A DNA stretch of 64,000 bases from Adiantum capillus-veneris (GCA_014529385.2 CM043966.1:34995125-35059124), one strand, 5' to 3'; shown: positions 32,120 through 45,889, numbered from the stretch's first letter. Numbers and translations are program-made. Notes: generated from the sequence alone by a model not told the origin.

Positions 32120-35100
32120 TTTTTTGTAATGGATTAAGTTTGTGTGAATACAAGTTCCACCACTTGTTCAAGCTAGATCTAAGCAAGTATACATAGTGAT
32201 CATTTAAGCTAGTAAACTAAGGGAAGGGAGAAGTAAGTCCACCACTTGTCCAAGCTCGCTCTAGACAACATGGAGAGATTGGAGGTCTACTAATTGTCTA
32301 ATATAGGCTAACTATATTGAAACATAGAGAGAAGCAAAGGTCCACCACTTGTCCAATCTAGGGTCCATTGAAACATGGAGAGAAGGATGCTCCACCATTT
32401 GTCCAAAATGGGCTCCATTGAAACATGAAGAGAAGCAAGATGCACCATGTCTTTGAGATGCTAGGCTCCATTGAAATACCTTAAACCCATGATATTTTGT
32501 ATATGAGGGGTTTAAATTCAAGGTCCACCACTTGTCCAACCTATTATCCCTAGTAGCATGAGTGGTTTGGTCTCAAGATTCACCACTTTTCCACTCTATG
32601 TCATTATATTAAGAAGATCTGGGTGTTAAGGTCCACCACTTGTCCAACCTATAAGGCTATATCTTAAATGGTATTATTTACCACCACTTGGAATGCACAT
32701 GATGGGTTTTACATAGGGGTATGGTTCCAAGGTCCACCACTTGTCCAAGCTAACTCTATTGAAACATAGAGAGAATCAAAGGTCCACCACTTGTCCAAGC
32801 TAGGCTCCATTGAAACATGGAGAGAAGGATGCTCCACCATTTGTCCAAGCTAGGTTTGATTGAAACATGAAGAGAAGCAAGCTGCACCATGTCGAAATAT
32901 CTTAAACCCATGATATTTCGTACATGGGGGGTTTACATTCAAGGTCCACCACTTGTCCAACCTATTATCACTAGTAGCATGAGTGGTTTGATGTCAAGAT
33001 TCACCACTTTTCTACTCTATGTCATTATATTAAGAAGATCTGGGTGTTAAGGTCCACCACTTGTCCAACCTATAAGGCTATATCTTAAAGGTATTCTTTT
33101 CTCACCACTTGGAATGACCATGATAGGTTTTACATGGGGTTTGGGGTTCCAAGTTCCACCACTTCTCCAACCTAACTCTATTGAAACATAGAGAGAAGCA
33201 AAGGTCCACCACTTGTCTAAGCTAGGTCCATTGAAACATGGAGAGAAGGATGCTCCACCATTTGTCCAAGATAGGCTCCATTGAAACATGAAGAGAAGCA
33301 AGCTGCACCATGTCTCCAAGATGCTAAGATCCATTGAAATACCTTAAACCCATGATATTTTGTACATGGGAGTTTACATTCAAGGTCCACCACTTGTCCA
33401 ACCTATTATCTCTAGTAGCATGAGTGTTTTGGTCTCAAGATTCACCACTTTTCCACTCTATGTCATTACGTTAAGAAGATCTGGGTGTTAAGGTCGACCA
33501 CTTGTCCAACCTATAAGGGTATATCTTAAAGGGTATTCTTTCTCACCACTTGAAATGTCCATGATATGTTTTACATGCGGGTTTGGCTCCAAGGTCCGCC
33601 ACTTGTCCAAGCTAACTCTATTGAAACATAGAGAGAAACAAAGGTCCACCACTTGTCCAAGCTAGGCTCCATTGAAACATGGAGAGAATGATCCTCTACC
33701 ATTTGTCGAAGCTAACTCTATTGAAACATGGGGGGTTTACATTCAAGGTCCACCACTTGTCCAACCTATTAACGCTAGTAGCATGAGTGGTTTGGTCTCA
33801 AGATTCACCACTTTTTCACTCTATGTCATTATATTAAGAATATTTGGGTGTTAAGGTCCACCACTTGTCCAACCTAAAAGGCTATATCTTAAGGGTTATT
33901 CTTTCTCACCACTTGGAGTGACCAGCATAGGTTTTACATGGGGGTTTTGTTTCAAGGTCCACCACTTGTCCAAGCTAACTCTATTGAAACATAGAGAGAA
34001 ACAAAGGTCCACCACTTGTCCAAGCTAGGGTCTATTGAAACATGGAGAGAAGGATGCTCCACCATTTGTCCAAGATACGCTCCATTGAAACATGAAGAGA
34101 AGCAAGCTACACCATGTCTCCAAGATGCTAGGCTCCATTGAAATACCTCAAACCCATGATTTTTGTACATGGGGGGTTTACATTCAAGGTCCACCACTTG
34201 TCCAACCTATTATCTCTAGTAGCATGAGTGGTTTGGTCTCAAGATTCACCATTTTTCCACTCTATGTCATTCTATTAAGAATATCTGGGTACTAAGGTCC
34301 ACCACTTGTCCAACCTATAAGGCTATATCTTAAACTTTATTCTTTCTCACCACTTGGAGTTACCAAGATAGGTTTTATATGGGAGTTTGGTTCCAAGCCC
34401 ACCACTTGTCCAAGCTAACTCTATTGAAACATAGAGAGAAGCAAAGGTCCACCACTTGTCCAAGCTAGGCTCCATTGAAACATGGAGAGAAGGATGCTCC
34501 ACCATTTGTCCAAGATAGGCTCCATTGAAACATGAAGGGAAGCAATTTGCACCATGTCTCCAAGATTCTAGGATCCATTGAAATACCTTAAACCCACGAT
34601 ATTGTTTACATGTGGGGTTTAACGTCAAGGTCAGTCACTTTTCCAAGCTATTATCCCTAGTAGCATGAGTGGTTTGGTCTCAAGATTTACCACTTTTCCA
34701 CTCTATGTCGTTATATTATGAAGATCTAGGTTTTAAGGTCGACCACTTGTCCAACCTATAAGGCTAGATATTAAAGGGTATTATTTCTCACCACTTGGAA
34801 TGACCATGATATGTTTTACATGGGGGTTTGATTTCAAGGTCCACCACTTGTCCAAGCTAACTCTATGGAAACATAGAGAGAAGCAAAGGTCCACCACTTG
34901 TCCAAGCTAGGCTCCACTGAGACATTTAGAGAAGGATGATCCCCCATTGGTGGAAGATAGGCTTCATTGAAACATGAAAAGAAGCAAGTTGCACCATGTC
35001 TCCAAGATTCTAGGATCCATTGAAATACCTTAAACCCACGATATTGTTTACATGTGGGGTTTAACGTCAAGGTCAGTCACTTTTCCAAGCTATTATCCCT

Positions 35101-36090
35101 AGTAGCATGAGTGGTTTGGTCTCAAGATTCACCACTTTTCCACTCTATGTCATTATATAAAGAAGATCTAGGTGTTAAGGTCGACCACTTGTCCAACCTA
35201 TAAGCCAAACTATAAGCGTATATCTTAAAGGGTATTCTTTCTCACCACTTGAAATGTCCATGATATGTTTTACATAGGGGTTTGGTTCCAAGGTTCACCA
35301 CTTATCCAAGCTAACTTTATTCTTCTCATAGAGAGAAGAAAAAGGTCCACCACTTGTCCAAGCTAGGCTCCATTGAAACATGGAGAGAAGGATGCTCCAC
35401 CATTTGTCGAAGCTAACTCTATTGAAACATGGAAGGTTTACATTCAAGGTACACCAGTTGTCCAACCTATTAACGCTAGTAGCATGAGGGGTTTGGTCTC
35501 AAGATTCACCACTTTTTCACTCTGTGTCATTATATTAAGAATATTTGGGTATAAAGGTCCACCACTTGTCCAACCTATAAGACTATATCTTAATGGTTAT
35601 TCTTTCTGACCACTTGGAGTGACCATGAAAGGTTTTACATGGGGGTTTGGTTCCAAGGTCCACCACTTGTCCAAGCTAACTCTATTGAAACATAGAGAGA
35701 AGCAAAGGTCCACCACTTGTCTAAGCTAGGGTCTATAGAAACATGGAGAGAAGGATGCTCCACCATTTGTCCAAGATAGACTCCATTGAAACATGAAGAG
35801 AAGCAAGCTGCACCATATCTCCAAGATGCTAGCCTCCATCGAAATACCTTAAACCCACGTTATTTTGTACATGGGGACTTTACATTCAAGATCAACAATT
35901 TGTCCAACCTATTATCGCTAGTAGCATGAGTATTTTGCTCTCAAGATTCACCACTTTTCCACTCTCTATCATTATATTAAGAATATTTCGGTGTTAAGGT
36001 CCACCACTTGTCCAACCTATAAGACTATATCTTAATGGTTATTCTTTCTCACTCCTTGAAAGACTATATCTTAATAGTTATCCCTAGCTA
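32120..36090 (-). repeat. Minisatellite array 4, proximal part
   Basis: Units of aaggtccaccacttgtccaagct plus ccattgaaacatggagagaagca run in the reverse orientation to array 2. They are grouped into higher-order units of about 420-450 bp with diverged copies. The left edge (32150-32310) is the inverted counterpart of the right edges of arrays 1 and 2. The array begins about 40 bp upstream of the DGQH exon acceptor, so it probably lies in that gene's upstream intron. Confidence 0.92.
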
Positions 36091-39000
36091 TTATTGCTAG
36101 TAGCCTGAGTGGTTTTGTCTCAAGATTCACCACTTTTATTAAGAATATGTGGGTGTTAAGGTCCACCACTTGTCCAACCTATAAGGCTACATCTTAAAGG
36201 TTATTCTTTCTTACTACTTGGAGTGACCATGATAGGTTTTACATGGGGGTTTGGTTCCAAGGTCCACCACTTGTCCAAGCTAACTCTATTGAAACATAGA
36301 GAGAAGCAAAGGTCCACCCCTTGTCTAAGCTAGGGTCCATTGAAACATGGAGAGAAGGATGCTCCACCATTTGTCCAAGGTAGGCTCCATTGAAACATGA
36401 GGAGAATCAAGGTGCACCATGTCTCCAAAATGCTAGGCTCCATCGAAAAACATTAAACCCACGATATGTCGTAGATGAGGGGTTTACATTCAAGGTCCAA
36501 CACTTGTCCAAGCTATTATTGGTAGTAGCCTGAGTGGTTTGGTCTCAAGATTCACCACTTTTCCACTCTATGTCATTATATTAAGAATATGCGCGTGTTA
36601 AGGTCCACCACTTGTCCAACCTATAAGGCTACATCTCAAAGGTTATTCTTTATTACCACTTGGAGTGACCATGATAGGTTTTCCATGGGGGTTTGGTTCC
36701 AAGGTCCACCACTTGTCCAAGCTAACTCTATTGAAACATAGAGAGAAACAAAGGTCCACCACTTGTCCAAGCTAGGGTCCATTGAAACATGGAGAGAAGG
36801 ATGCTCCACCATTTGTCCAAGATAGGGTCCATTGAAACATGACGAGAAGCAAGTTGCACCATGTCTCCAAGATGCTAGGTTCCATCGAAATACATTAAAC
36901 CCACGATATTTCGTAGATGAGGTGTTTACATTCAAGGTCCACCACTTGTCCAAGCTATTATTGCTAGTAGCCTGAGTGGTTTGGTCTCAAGATTCACCAC
37001 TTTTATTAAGAATATGTGGGTGTTAAGGTCCACCACTTGTCCAACCTATAAGGCTACATCTTAAAGGTTATTCTTTCTTACTACTTGGAGTGACCATGAT
37101 AGGTTTTACATGGGGGTTTGGTTCCAAGGTCCACCACTTGTCCAAGCTAACTCTATTGAAACATAGAGAGAAGCAAAGGTCCACCCCTTGTCTAAGCTAG
37201 GGTCCATTGAAACATGGAGAGAAGGATGCTCCACCATTTGTCCAAGGTAGGCTCCATTGAAACATGAGGAGAAGCAAGGTGCACCATGTCTCCAAGATGC
37301 TATGCTCCATCGAAAAACATTAAACCCACGATATGTCGTAGATGAGGGGTTTACATTCAAGGTCCAATACTTGTCCAAGCTATTAGTGCTAGTAGCATGA
37401 GTGGTTCTGTCTAAAGATTCACCACTCTTTCACTCTATGTCATTATATTAAGAATATTAGGGTGTTAAGGTCCACCACTTGTCCAACCTATAAGGCTATA
37501 TCTTAAAGGTCATTCTTTCTCACCACTTGGAGTGACCATGATAGGTTTTACATGGGGGTTTGGTTCCAAGGTCCACCACTTGTCCAAGCTAACTCTATTA
37601 AAACATAGAGAGAAACAAAGGTCCACCACTTGTCCAAGCTACGGTCCATTGAAACATGGAGAGAAGGATGCTCCACCATTTGTCCAAGATAGGCTCCATT
37701 GAAACATGACGAGAAGCAAGCTGCACCATGTCTCCAAGATGCTAGGCTCCATCGAAATACATTAAACCCACGATATTTCGTAGATAAGGGGTTTACATTC
37801 AAGGTCCACCACTTGTCCAAGCTATTATTGCTAGTAGCCTGAGTGGTTTGGTCTCAAGATTCACCACTTTTATTAAGAATATGTGGGTGTTAAGGTCCAC
37901 CACTTGTCCAACCTATCAGGCTACATCTTAAAGGTTATTCTTTCTTACTACTTGGAGTGACCATGATAGGTTTTACATGGGGGTTTGGTTCCAAGGTCCA
38001 CCACTTGTCCAAGCTAACTCTATTGAAACATAGAGAGAAGCAAAGGTCCACCCTTGTCTAAGCTAGGGTCCATTGAAACATGGAGAGAAGGATGCTCCAC
38101 CATTTGTCCAAGGTAGGCTCCATTGAAACATGAGGAGAAGCAAGGTGCACCATGTCTCCAAGATGCTATGCTCCATCGAAAAACATTAAACCCACGATAT
38201 GTCGTAGATGAGGGGTTTACATTCAAGGTCCAATACTTGTCCAAGCTATTAGTGCTAGTAGCATGAGTGGTTCTGTCTAAAGATTCACCACTTTTTCACT
38301 CTATGTCATTATATTAAGAATATTAGGGTGTTAAGGTCCACCACTTGTCCAACCTATAAGGCTATATCTTAAAGGTCATTCTTTCTCACCACCTGGAGTG
38401 ACCATGATAGGTTTTACATGGGGGTTTGGTTCCAAGGTCCACCACTTGTCCAAGCTAACTCTATTAAAACATAGAGAGAAACAAAGGTCCACCACTTGTC
38501 CAAGCTACGGTCCATTGAAACATGGAGAGAAGGATGCTCCACCATTTGTCCAAGATAGGCTCCATTGAAACATGACGAGAAGCAAGCTGCACCACGTCTC
38601 CAAGATGCTAGGCTCCATCGAAATACATTAAACCCACGATATTTCGTAGATAAGGGGTTTACATTCAAGGTCCACCACTTGTCCAAGCTATTATTGCTAG
38701 TAGCCTGAGTGGTTTGGTCTCAAGATTCACCACTTTTATTAAGAATATGTGGGTGTTAAGGTCCACCACTTGTCCAACCTATCAGGCTACATCTTAAAGG
38801 TTATTCTTTCTTACTACTTGGAGTGACCATGATAGGTTTTACATGGGGGTTTGGTTCCAAGGTCCACCACTTGTCCAAGCTAACTCTATTGAAACATAGA
38901 GAGAAGCAAAGGTCCACCCCTTGTCTAAGCTAGGGTCCATTGAAACATGGAGAGAAGGATGCTCCACCATTTGTCCAAGATAGGCTCCATTGAAACATGA

Positions 39001-42000
39001 CGAGAAGCAAGCTGCACCATGTCTCCAAGATGCTAGGCTCCATCGAAATACATTAAACCCACGATATTTCGTAGATAAGGGGTTTACATTCAAGGTCCAC
39101 CACTTGTCCAAGCTATTATTGCTAGTAGCCTGAGTGGTTTGGTCTCAAGATTCACCACTTTTATTAAGAATATGTGGGTGTTAAGGTCCACCAGTTGTCC
39201 AACCTATCAGGCTACATCTTAAAGGTTATTCTTTCTTACTACTTGGAGTGACCATGATAGGTTTTACATGGGGGTTTGGTTCCAAGGTCCACCACTTGTC
39301 CAAGCTAACTCTATTGAAACATAGAGAGAAGCAAAGGTCCACCCCTTGTCTAAGCTAGGGTCCATTGAAACATGGAGAGAAGGATGCTCCACCATTTGTT
39401 CAAGGTAGGCTCCATTGAAACATGAGGAGAAGCAAGGTGCACCATGTCTCGAAGATGCTAGGCTCCATCGAAAAACATTAAACCAACGATATGTCGTAGA
39501 TGAGGGGTTTACAATTAAGGTCCAACACTTGTCCAATCTATTATTGGTAGTAGCCTGAGTGGTTTGGTCTCAAGATTCACCACTTTTCCACTCTATGTCA
39601 TTATATTAAGAATATACGCGTGTTAAGGTCCACCACTTGTCCAACCTATAAGGCTACATCTTAAAGGTTATTCTTTATTACCACTTGGAGTGACCATGAT
39701 AGGTTTTCCATGGGGGTTTGGTTCCAAGGTCCACCACTTGTCTAAGCTAACTCTATTGAAACATAGAGAGAAACAATGGTCCACCACTTGTCCAAGCTAG
39801 GGACCATTGAAAAATGGAGAGAAGGATGCTCCACCATTTGTCCAAAATGGGCTCCATTGAAACATGAAGAGAAGCAAGATGCACCATGTCTCCAAGATGC
39901 TAGGCTCCATCGAAATATATTAAACCCACGATATTTCGTAGATGAGGGGTTTACATTCAAGGTCCACCACTTGTCCAAGCTATTATTGCTAGTAGCCTGA
40001 GTGGTTTGGTCTCAAGATTCACCACTTTTATTAAGAATATGTGGGTGTTAAGGTCCACCACTTGTCCAACCTATAAGGCTACATCTTAAAGGTTATTCTT
40101 TCTTACTACTTGGAGTGACCATGATAGGTTTTACATGGGGGTTTGGTTCCAAGGTCCACCACTTGTCCAAGCTAACTCTATTGAAACATAGAGAGAAGCA
40201 AAGGTCCACCCCTTGTCTAAGCTAGGGTCCATTGAAACATGGAGAGAAGGATGCTCCACCATTTGTCCAAGGTAGGCTCCATTGAAACATGAGGAGAATC
40301 AAGGTGCACCATGTCTCCAAGATGCTAGGCTCCATCAAAAAACATTAAACCCACGATATGTCGTAGATGAGGGGTTTACATTCAAGGTCCAACACTTGTC
40401 CAAGCTATTATTGGTAGTAGCCTGAGTGGTTTGGTCTCAAGATGCACCACTTTTCCACTCTATGTCATTATATTAAGAATATGCGCGTGTTAAGGTCCAC
40501 CACTTGTCCAACCTATAAGGCTACATCTTAAAGGTTATTCTTTATTATCACTTGGAGTGACCATGATAGGTTTTACATGGGGGTTTGGTTCCAAGGTCCA
40601 CCACTTGTCCAAGCTAACTCTATTGAAACATAGAGAGAAACAAAGGTCCACCACTTGTCCAAGCTAGGGTCCATTGAAACATGGAGAGAAGGATGCTCCA
40701 CCATTTGTCCAATATAGGCTCCATTGAAACATGACGAGAAGCAAGTTGCACCATGTCTCCAAGATGCTAGGCTCCATCGAAATACATTAAACCCACAATA
40801 TTTCGTAGATGAGGGGTTTACATTCAAGGTCCACCACTTGTCCAAGCTATTATTGCTAGTAGCCTGAGTGGTTTGTTCTCAAGATTCACCACTTTTATTA
40901 AGAATATGTGGGTGTTAAGGTCCACCACTTGTCCAACCTATAAGGCTACATCTTAAAGGTTATTCTTTCTTACTACTTGGAGTGACCATGATAGGTTTTA
41001 CATGGGGGTTTGGTTCCAAGGTCCACCACTTGTCCAAGCTAACTCTATTGAAACATAGAGAGAAGCAAAGGTCCACCCCTTGTCTAAGCTAGGGTCCATT
41101 GAAACATGGAGAGAAGGATGCTCCACCATTTGTCCAAGGTAGGCTCCATTGAAACATGAGGAGAAGCAAGGTGCACCATGTCTCCAAGATGCTATGCTCC
41201 ATCGAAAAACATTAAACCCACGATATGTCGTAGATGAGGGGTTTACATTCAAGGTCCAATACTTGTCCAAGCTATTAGTGCTAGTAGCATGAGTGGTTCT
41301 GTCTAAAGATTCACCACTTTTTCACTCTATGTCATTATATTAAGAATATTAGGGTGTTAAGGTCCACCACTTGTCCAACCTATAAGGCTATATCTTAAAG
41401 GTCATTCTTTCTCACCACCTGGAGTGACCATGATAGGTTTTACATGGGGGTTTGGTTCCAAGGTCCACCACTTGTCCAAGCTAACTCTATTAAAACATAG
41501 AGAGAAACAAAGGTCCACCACTTGTCCAAGCTACGGTCCATTGAAACATGGAGAGAAGGATGCTCCACCATTTGTCCAAGATAGGCTCCATTGAAACATG
41601 ACGAGAAGCAAGCTGCACCACGTCTCCAAGATGCTAGGCTCCATCGAAATACATTAAACCCACGATATTTCGTAGATAAGGGGTTTACATTCAAGGTCCA
41701 CCACTTGTCCAAGCTATTATTGCTAGTAGCCTGAGTGGTTTGGTCTCAAGATTCACCACTTTTATTAAGAATATGTGGGTGTTAAGGTCCACCACTTGTC
41801 CAACCTATCAGGCTACATCTTAAAGGTTATTCTTTCTTACTACTTGGAGTGACCATGATAGGTTTTACATGGGGGTTTGGTTCCAAGGTCCACCACTTGT
41901 CCAAGCTAACTCTATTGAAACATAGAGAGAAGCAAAGGTCCACCCCTTGTCTAAGCTAGGGTCCATTGAAACATGGAGAGAAGGATGCTCCACCATTTGT

Positions 42001-42330
42001 CCAAGGTAGGCTCCATTGAAACATGAGGAGAAGCAAGGTGCACCATGTCTCCAAGATGCTAGGCTCCATTGAAAAACATTAAACCCACGATATGTCGTAG
42101 ATGAGGGGTTTACATTCAAGGTCCACCACTTGTCCAAGCTATTATCACTATTAGCATGAGTGGTTTTGTCTCAAGATTCACCATTTTTTCACTCTATGTC
42201 ATTATATTAAGAATATGCGCGTGTTAAGGTCCACCACTTGTCCAACCTATAAGGCTACATCTTAAAGGTTATTCTTTATTACCACTTGGAGTGACCATGA
42301 TAGGTTTTACATGGGGCTTTGGTTCCAAGA
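36091..42330 (-). repeat. Minisatellite array 4, recently homogenised higher-order block
   Basis: The same satellite family forms near-identical higher-order units here. Spacing of equivalent points is mostly 425 or 442 bp, and pairs of them repeat as an 867-bp super-unit. The variant with tattagtgctagtagcatgagtggttctgtc recurs at about 37380, 38250 and 41275. A 90-codon minus-strand ORF reappears in almost every unit, but the unit lengths are not multiples of three and the ORF has no known family. High similarity between units implies recent unequal exchange or replication slippage. Confidence 0.92.
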
Positions 42331-43300
42331 TCCACCACTTGTCCAAGCTAACTCTATTGAATCATAGAGAGAAGCAAAGGTCCACCACTTGTCTAAGCTA
42401 GGCTCCATTGAAACATGGAGAGAAGGATGCTCCACCATTTGTCGAAGCTAACTCTATTGAAACATGGGGGGTTTACGTTCAAGGTCCACCACTTTTCCAA
42501 GCTATTAGTGCTAGTAGCATGAGTGGTTTTGTCTCAAGATTCACCACTTTTTCACTCTATGTCATTATATGAAGAATATTAGGGTGTTAAGGTCCACCAC
42601 TTGTCCAACCTATAAGGCTATATCTTAAAGGTTATTCTTTCTCACCACTTGGAGTGACCATGGTAGGTTTTACATGGCGGTTTGGTTCCAAGGTCCACCA
42701 CTTGTCCAAGCTAACTCTGTTGAATAATAGAGAGAAGCAAAGGTCCACCACTTGTCCAAGCTAGGGTCCATTGAAACATGGAGAGAAGGATGCTCCACCA
42801 TTTGTCCAAGATAGGCTCCATTGAAACATGAAGAGAAGCAATATGCACGATGTCTCCAAGATGCTAGGCTCCATCGAAATACCTTAAACCCACGATATTT
42901 CGTAGATGGGGGGTTTACTTTCAAGGTCCACCACTTGTCCAAGCTATTATCGCTAGTAGCATGGTTTGGTCTCAAGATTCACCAGTTTTCCACTCTATGT
43001 CATTATATGAAGAATATCTGGGTGTTAAGGTCCACCACTTGTCCAACCTATAAGGCTATATCTTAAATGATATTGTTTTTGACCACTTGGAATGTGCATG
43101 ATATGTTTTACATGGGGTTTTGTTCCAAGGTCCACCACTTGTCCAAGCTAGATCTATTACATATATATTATACATACAAATTCAACTAGATTCCCTACCT
43201 ATCATGTCCAGTAGCATGGATGCTCTAGCTTGAAGGTCCACCACTTGTCCAACCTATACTCTCTTATGTAAGGGAGATCTCGCTATAAATTCAAAACCTT
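42331..43300 (-). repeat. Minisatellite array 4, distal diverged part
   Basis: Diverged copies of the higher-order unit run to isolated cores near 43130 and 43240, after which the repeat stops. This gradient from homogeneous centre to decayed edge is typical of satellite arrays. Confidence 0.85.
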
Positions 43301-43430
43301 CCCGCCTAAATTTAAAATATCCCTCCCAAATCTTAAATATCCCGCCTAAATCTTAAAATATCCCTCCCAAATCTTAAATATCCCGCCTAAATTTTAAAAT
43401 ATCCCGCCCAAATTTTAAAATTCAAACTTT
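43301..43430. repeat. Short tandem repeat (tcccgcctaaat type)
   Basis: Five to six units of about 20 bp alternate between tcccgcctaaa and tccctcccaaa with tttaaaatat spacers. Confidence 0.75.
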
Positions 43431-44235
43431 TTTATAAAAATTTAAATTTTACTACTTAAATTTAAAATATTCCACGCGAAATTGATTTTAAATTCAAGTT
43501 TACCACAAAAAGATATCATTATACCACCTAAATTCAAATATGCAAACCTCAAATCATTATATTGTACATAAATTCAAACAAATTCATTAACAAGCCTAAA
43601 CTGATATTAGTTTGCATAGATACGAATTTATCACACCTAAATTATGTCACCATGTTAGAGAGAGTGGTTAGAGAATTTGAACAAGGTCCACCACTTGTCC
43701 AACCTAGATACCAAGAAGGATTGAGTGTACAAGGTATTGTTTGGAGGTCCTTATAGTCCACTGATCTCAAGGTCCACCACTTGTGGTAAGGGTCACCAAA
43801 AAGTGTATATATTCATCCAAAGAAATACACGTATTTTTGGTCTATATGTCCTAGTTTAAACCATTTATGTCCATTAGGTGTATCACTAAACAACACTACT
43901 ATTTTTGAGAAACAGAAGTTACAATCATATCTACAAATGGATTAGAGGAAAATCAGCTCAGCATACATCCAGAACTCGCTACAAGAATCGACTTTAACAG
44001 ATCACGCAAGTAAGTCTTCCATTCAATTTTACTAGTATTACAATGTGTTAGTTATTTGTGATATTTATGTATGTATATATACTATGTGTGCATATCGTAA
44101 TTAAGTGTAATTGTGTATCTGCATTATGTATGAGTATTACAATGAAATAACACAAATATACATACATACACATAGATAACACAGACGCACACATACATGA
44201 GCATGTATTTTCAAGAGAGAGATAGCAAGATACAG

Positions 44236-44243
<8 letters not shown>
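43431..44243. other. No gene seen; two isolated satellite cores
   Basis: This is AT-rich DNA. Single cores aaggtccaccacttgt occur near 43684 and 43770. No coding sequence is recognised. Confidence 0.5.

Positions 44244-44276
<33 letters not shown>
44244..44276. repeat. GA microsatellite
   Basis: A near-perfect (GA)n run of about 33 bases. Confidence 0.95.
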
Positions 44277-44279
<3 letters not shown>

Positions 44280-44310
44280 ATACCTGTTTTTTAGAGAGAG
44301 GAGAGAGAAA

Positions 44311-44575
44311 GATAACAGATTTCACTGTGTTTATGTATGTGGAAGAGAGGAAGACGATGTATGGGAATATGTGCACGTATTTTCAAGAGAGAGACAACAA
44401 GATAACAGATTTCATTGTGGTTATGTATGTGGAAGTGAGGAAGACGATGTGTGGGAATATGTGCATGTATTTTCAAGAGAGAGACAACAAGATAACAGAT
44501 TTCACTGTGGTTATGTATGTGGAAGAGAGGAAGACGATGTGTGGGAATATGTGTATGTGTGCGGGGATACTTTTA
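44311..44575 (+). repeat. Three tandem copies of a 90-bp unit
   Basis: Copies begin gataacagatttca at 44311, 44401 and 44491 and include gaggaagacgatgtgtggg and ttttcaagagagagac. Because 90 is a multiple of three, ORFs pass through it in several frames and give 30-residue repeated peptides. I take these as artefacts. Confidence 0.92.
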
Positions 44576-45119
44576 AACTATGTATCTCTGTCTTTTGACG
44601 AGAGAGTGTGTGTGCAAGAAGAGTTACAGAGAACCATCTTCTCTATATGGAGAAAGACAGAGAGTGAGAGAGAGAGAAATACCTGTTTTTTCTCTATTCG
44701 TGAGCTGTGCAATGTCTCCTGAGAAGACTGCCCGATCCTGCCCTTCTGGAAAGCGTTGTGTACGCTGCTGTTTCTTTATCTTGTGTGTGAACTTTCAATC
44801 CTGTGCACTCCACCTGTGTGTTGTGTACGATGCCGAGCTTGCTCCTCTACGCGCGCGTATACTCCAACTGTGTGCGATCCGTGTGCGCTTTCTGTGTGTT
44901 TGCTGCTCGCCTGCTTTCTCTGTGTGCGTTGCTCGTGCGCTCTCTGTGTGCCTAATCTTGATAGGGTTTATTAGAATGCCACGTATGCTACAAGTCCATG
45001 TTTTATCATAGGATTAAAAAAAACAAAAGCAATATAAAAAATTAACCAATTCACACGGCCAAAATTAAAGAAATCATGGTTGAAAATATGAAAAACATGC
45101 GTAACTCTATACTAGGAAT
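44576..45119. other. GT-rich stretch, no supported gene
   Basis: Low-complexity tgtgtg-rich DNA. An ATG at 44711 opens a short basic, Cys-rich frame that could be a 5' exon of the plus-strand gene at 47.8 kb, but nothing beyond position supports this. Confidence 0.35.
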
Positions 45120-45345
45120 TCACTTAAAAAAAAAAAAATCTTTGACCCCGCCCGGGGCGCTGCCCCGGACCCCGCCCAGAACAATATCCCAAAATCAACC
45201 TCCCAAGCCCCGCCATCGAGAGCGCTATATTCCACATCCCCATCAAGAGCGCTACCCCCAAACCTCACGTGGAAGCGCTGCCTTGTCACCCCATTGTGGC
45301 ATTGCCCTAAGACCCCGCATCTGGAGTGCTAAATGGGAACATTCT
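45120..45345. repeat. GC-rich decayed repeat patch
   Basis: After an A-run, several diverged units of about 35-45 bp with ccccgcc and agcgct/gcgctgcc recur (for example at about 45150, 45215, 45245 and 45275). The GC content stands out sharply from the AT-rich surroundings. The short ORFs on both strands are not recognised. Confidence 0.6.
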
Positions 45346-45889
45346 TCATTAGTGAAATTTTGAACATAAAATATATTAGCATATACTTAAATATAATACA
45401 AATATTAACATATTAGCTATACTACTAATTTACTATAGCAGTTCTAGATTATGTCCCATACTATATTTAAGGTGCCAAAGGTTTGGCCTTATGGTCCTAG
45501 ATTTAGCCAAGTGGTCAACACATATAGGACCAAGTGCACACTGTGCCACAAAACGTGGCCACCACTTCACTTGCCAAAGTTTAGGCCACATGGTCAATCC
45601 TAAGTTTCCAATGTTCTTATTATGTCACCTTTTGCCTCGTAAAAAACCTAGGCTTGTTTTCACATACTCAAGCACTTCAAGCCTCGGCAACCCTTTTGTT
45701 CAAGTCTTTGAAAAAACATTGTTTAAGGCCACCCTAAACCATTTTCATTTAGGGGTGTCTAAAACTAGCTTTTTGGCAATTCGAGAAGAAAATGGTCAAA
45801 GTTTTATACTTAGTTTTAACCACTTGACCAATTCAAATATTGGAAAGCAAGGTCTTGTAATACTTTTCTTTGGACATCACACATTAAAA
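45346..45889. other. Spacer with an unrecognised 143-codon ORF, no supported gene
   Basis: An ORF at 45491-45922 (plus) has no recognisable motif and runs into satellite sequence, so I do not call it a gene. Imperfect repeats of aagtttaggccacatggtcaa type are present. Confidence 0.4.

Noticed and set aside
36636-42975. A 90-codon Trp-rich minus-strand ORF repeated about a dozen times (for example 37548-37820 and 38839-39111)
   Set aside because: It lies within the satellite higher-order unit, the unit length (425 or 442) is not a multiple of three, it has no known family, and other frames of the repeat are equally open in places. I treat it as a by-product of stop-poor repeat sequence.
32120-43300. 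CRISPR array
   Set aside because: Regular repeats with spacers were considered, but spacers are themselves repeated, the setting is a plant nuclear genome with introns and retrotransposons, and no cas genes are present.
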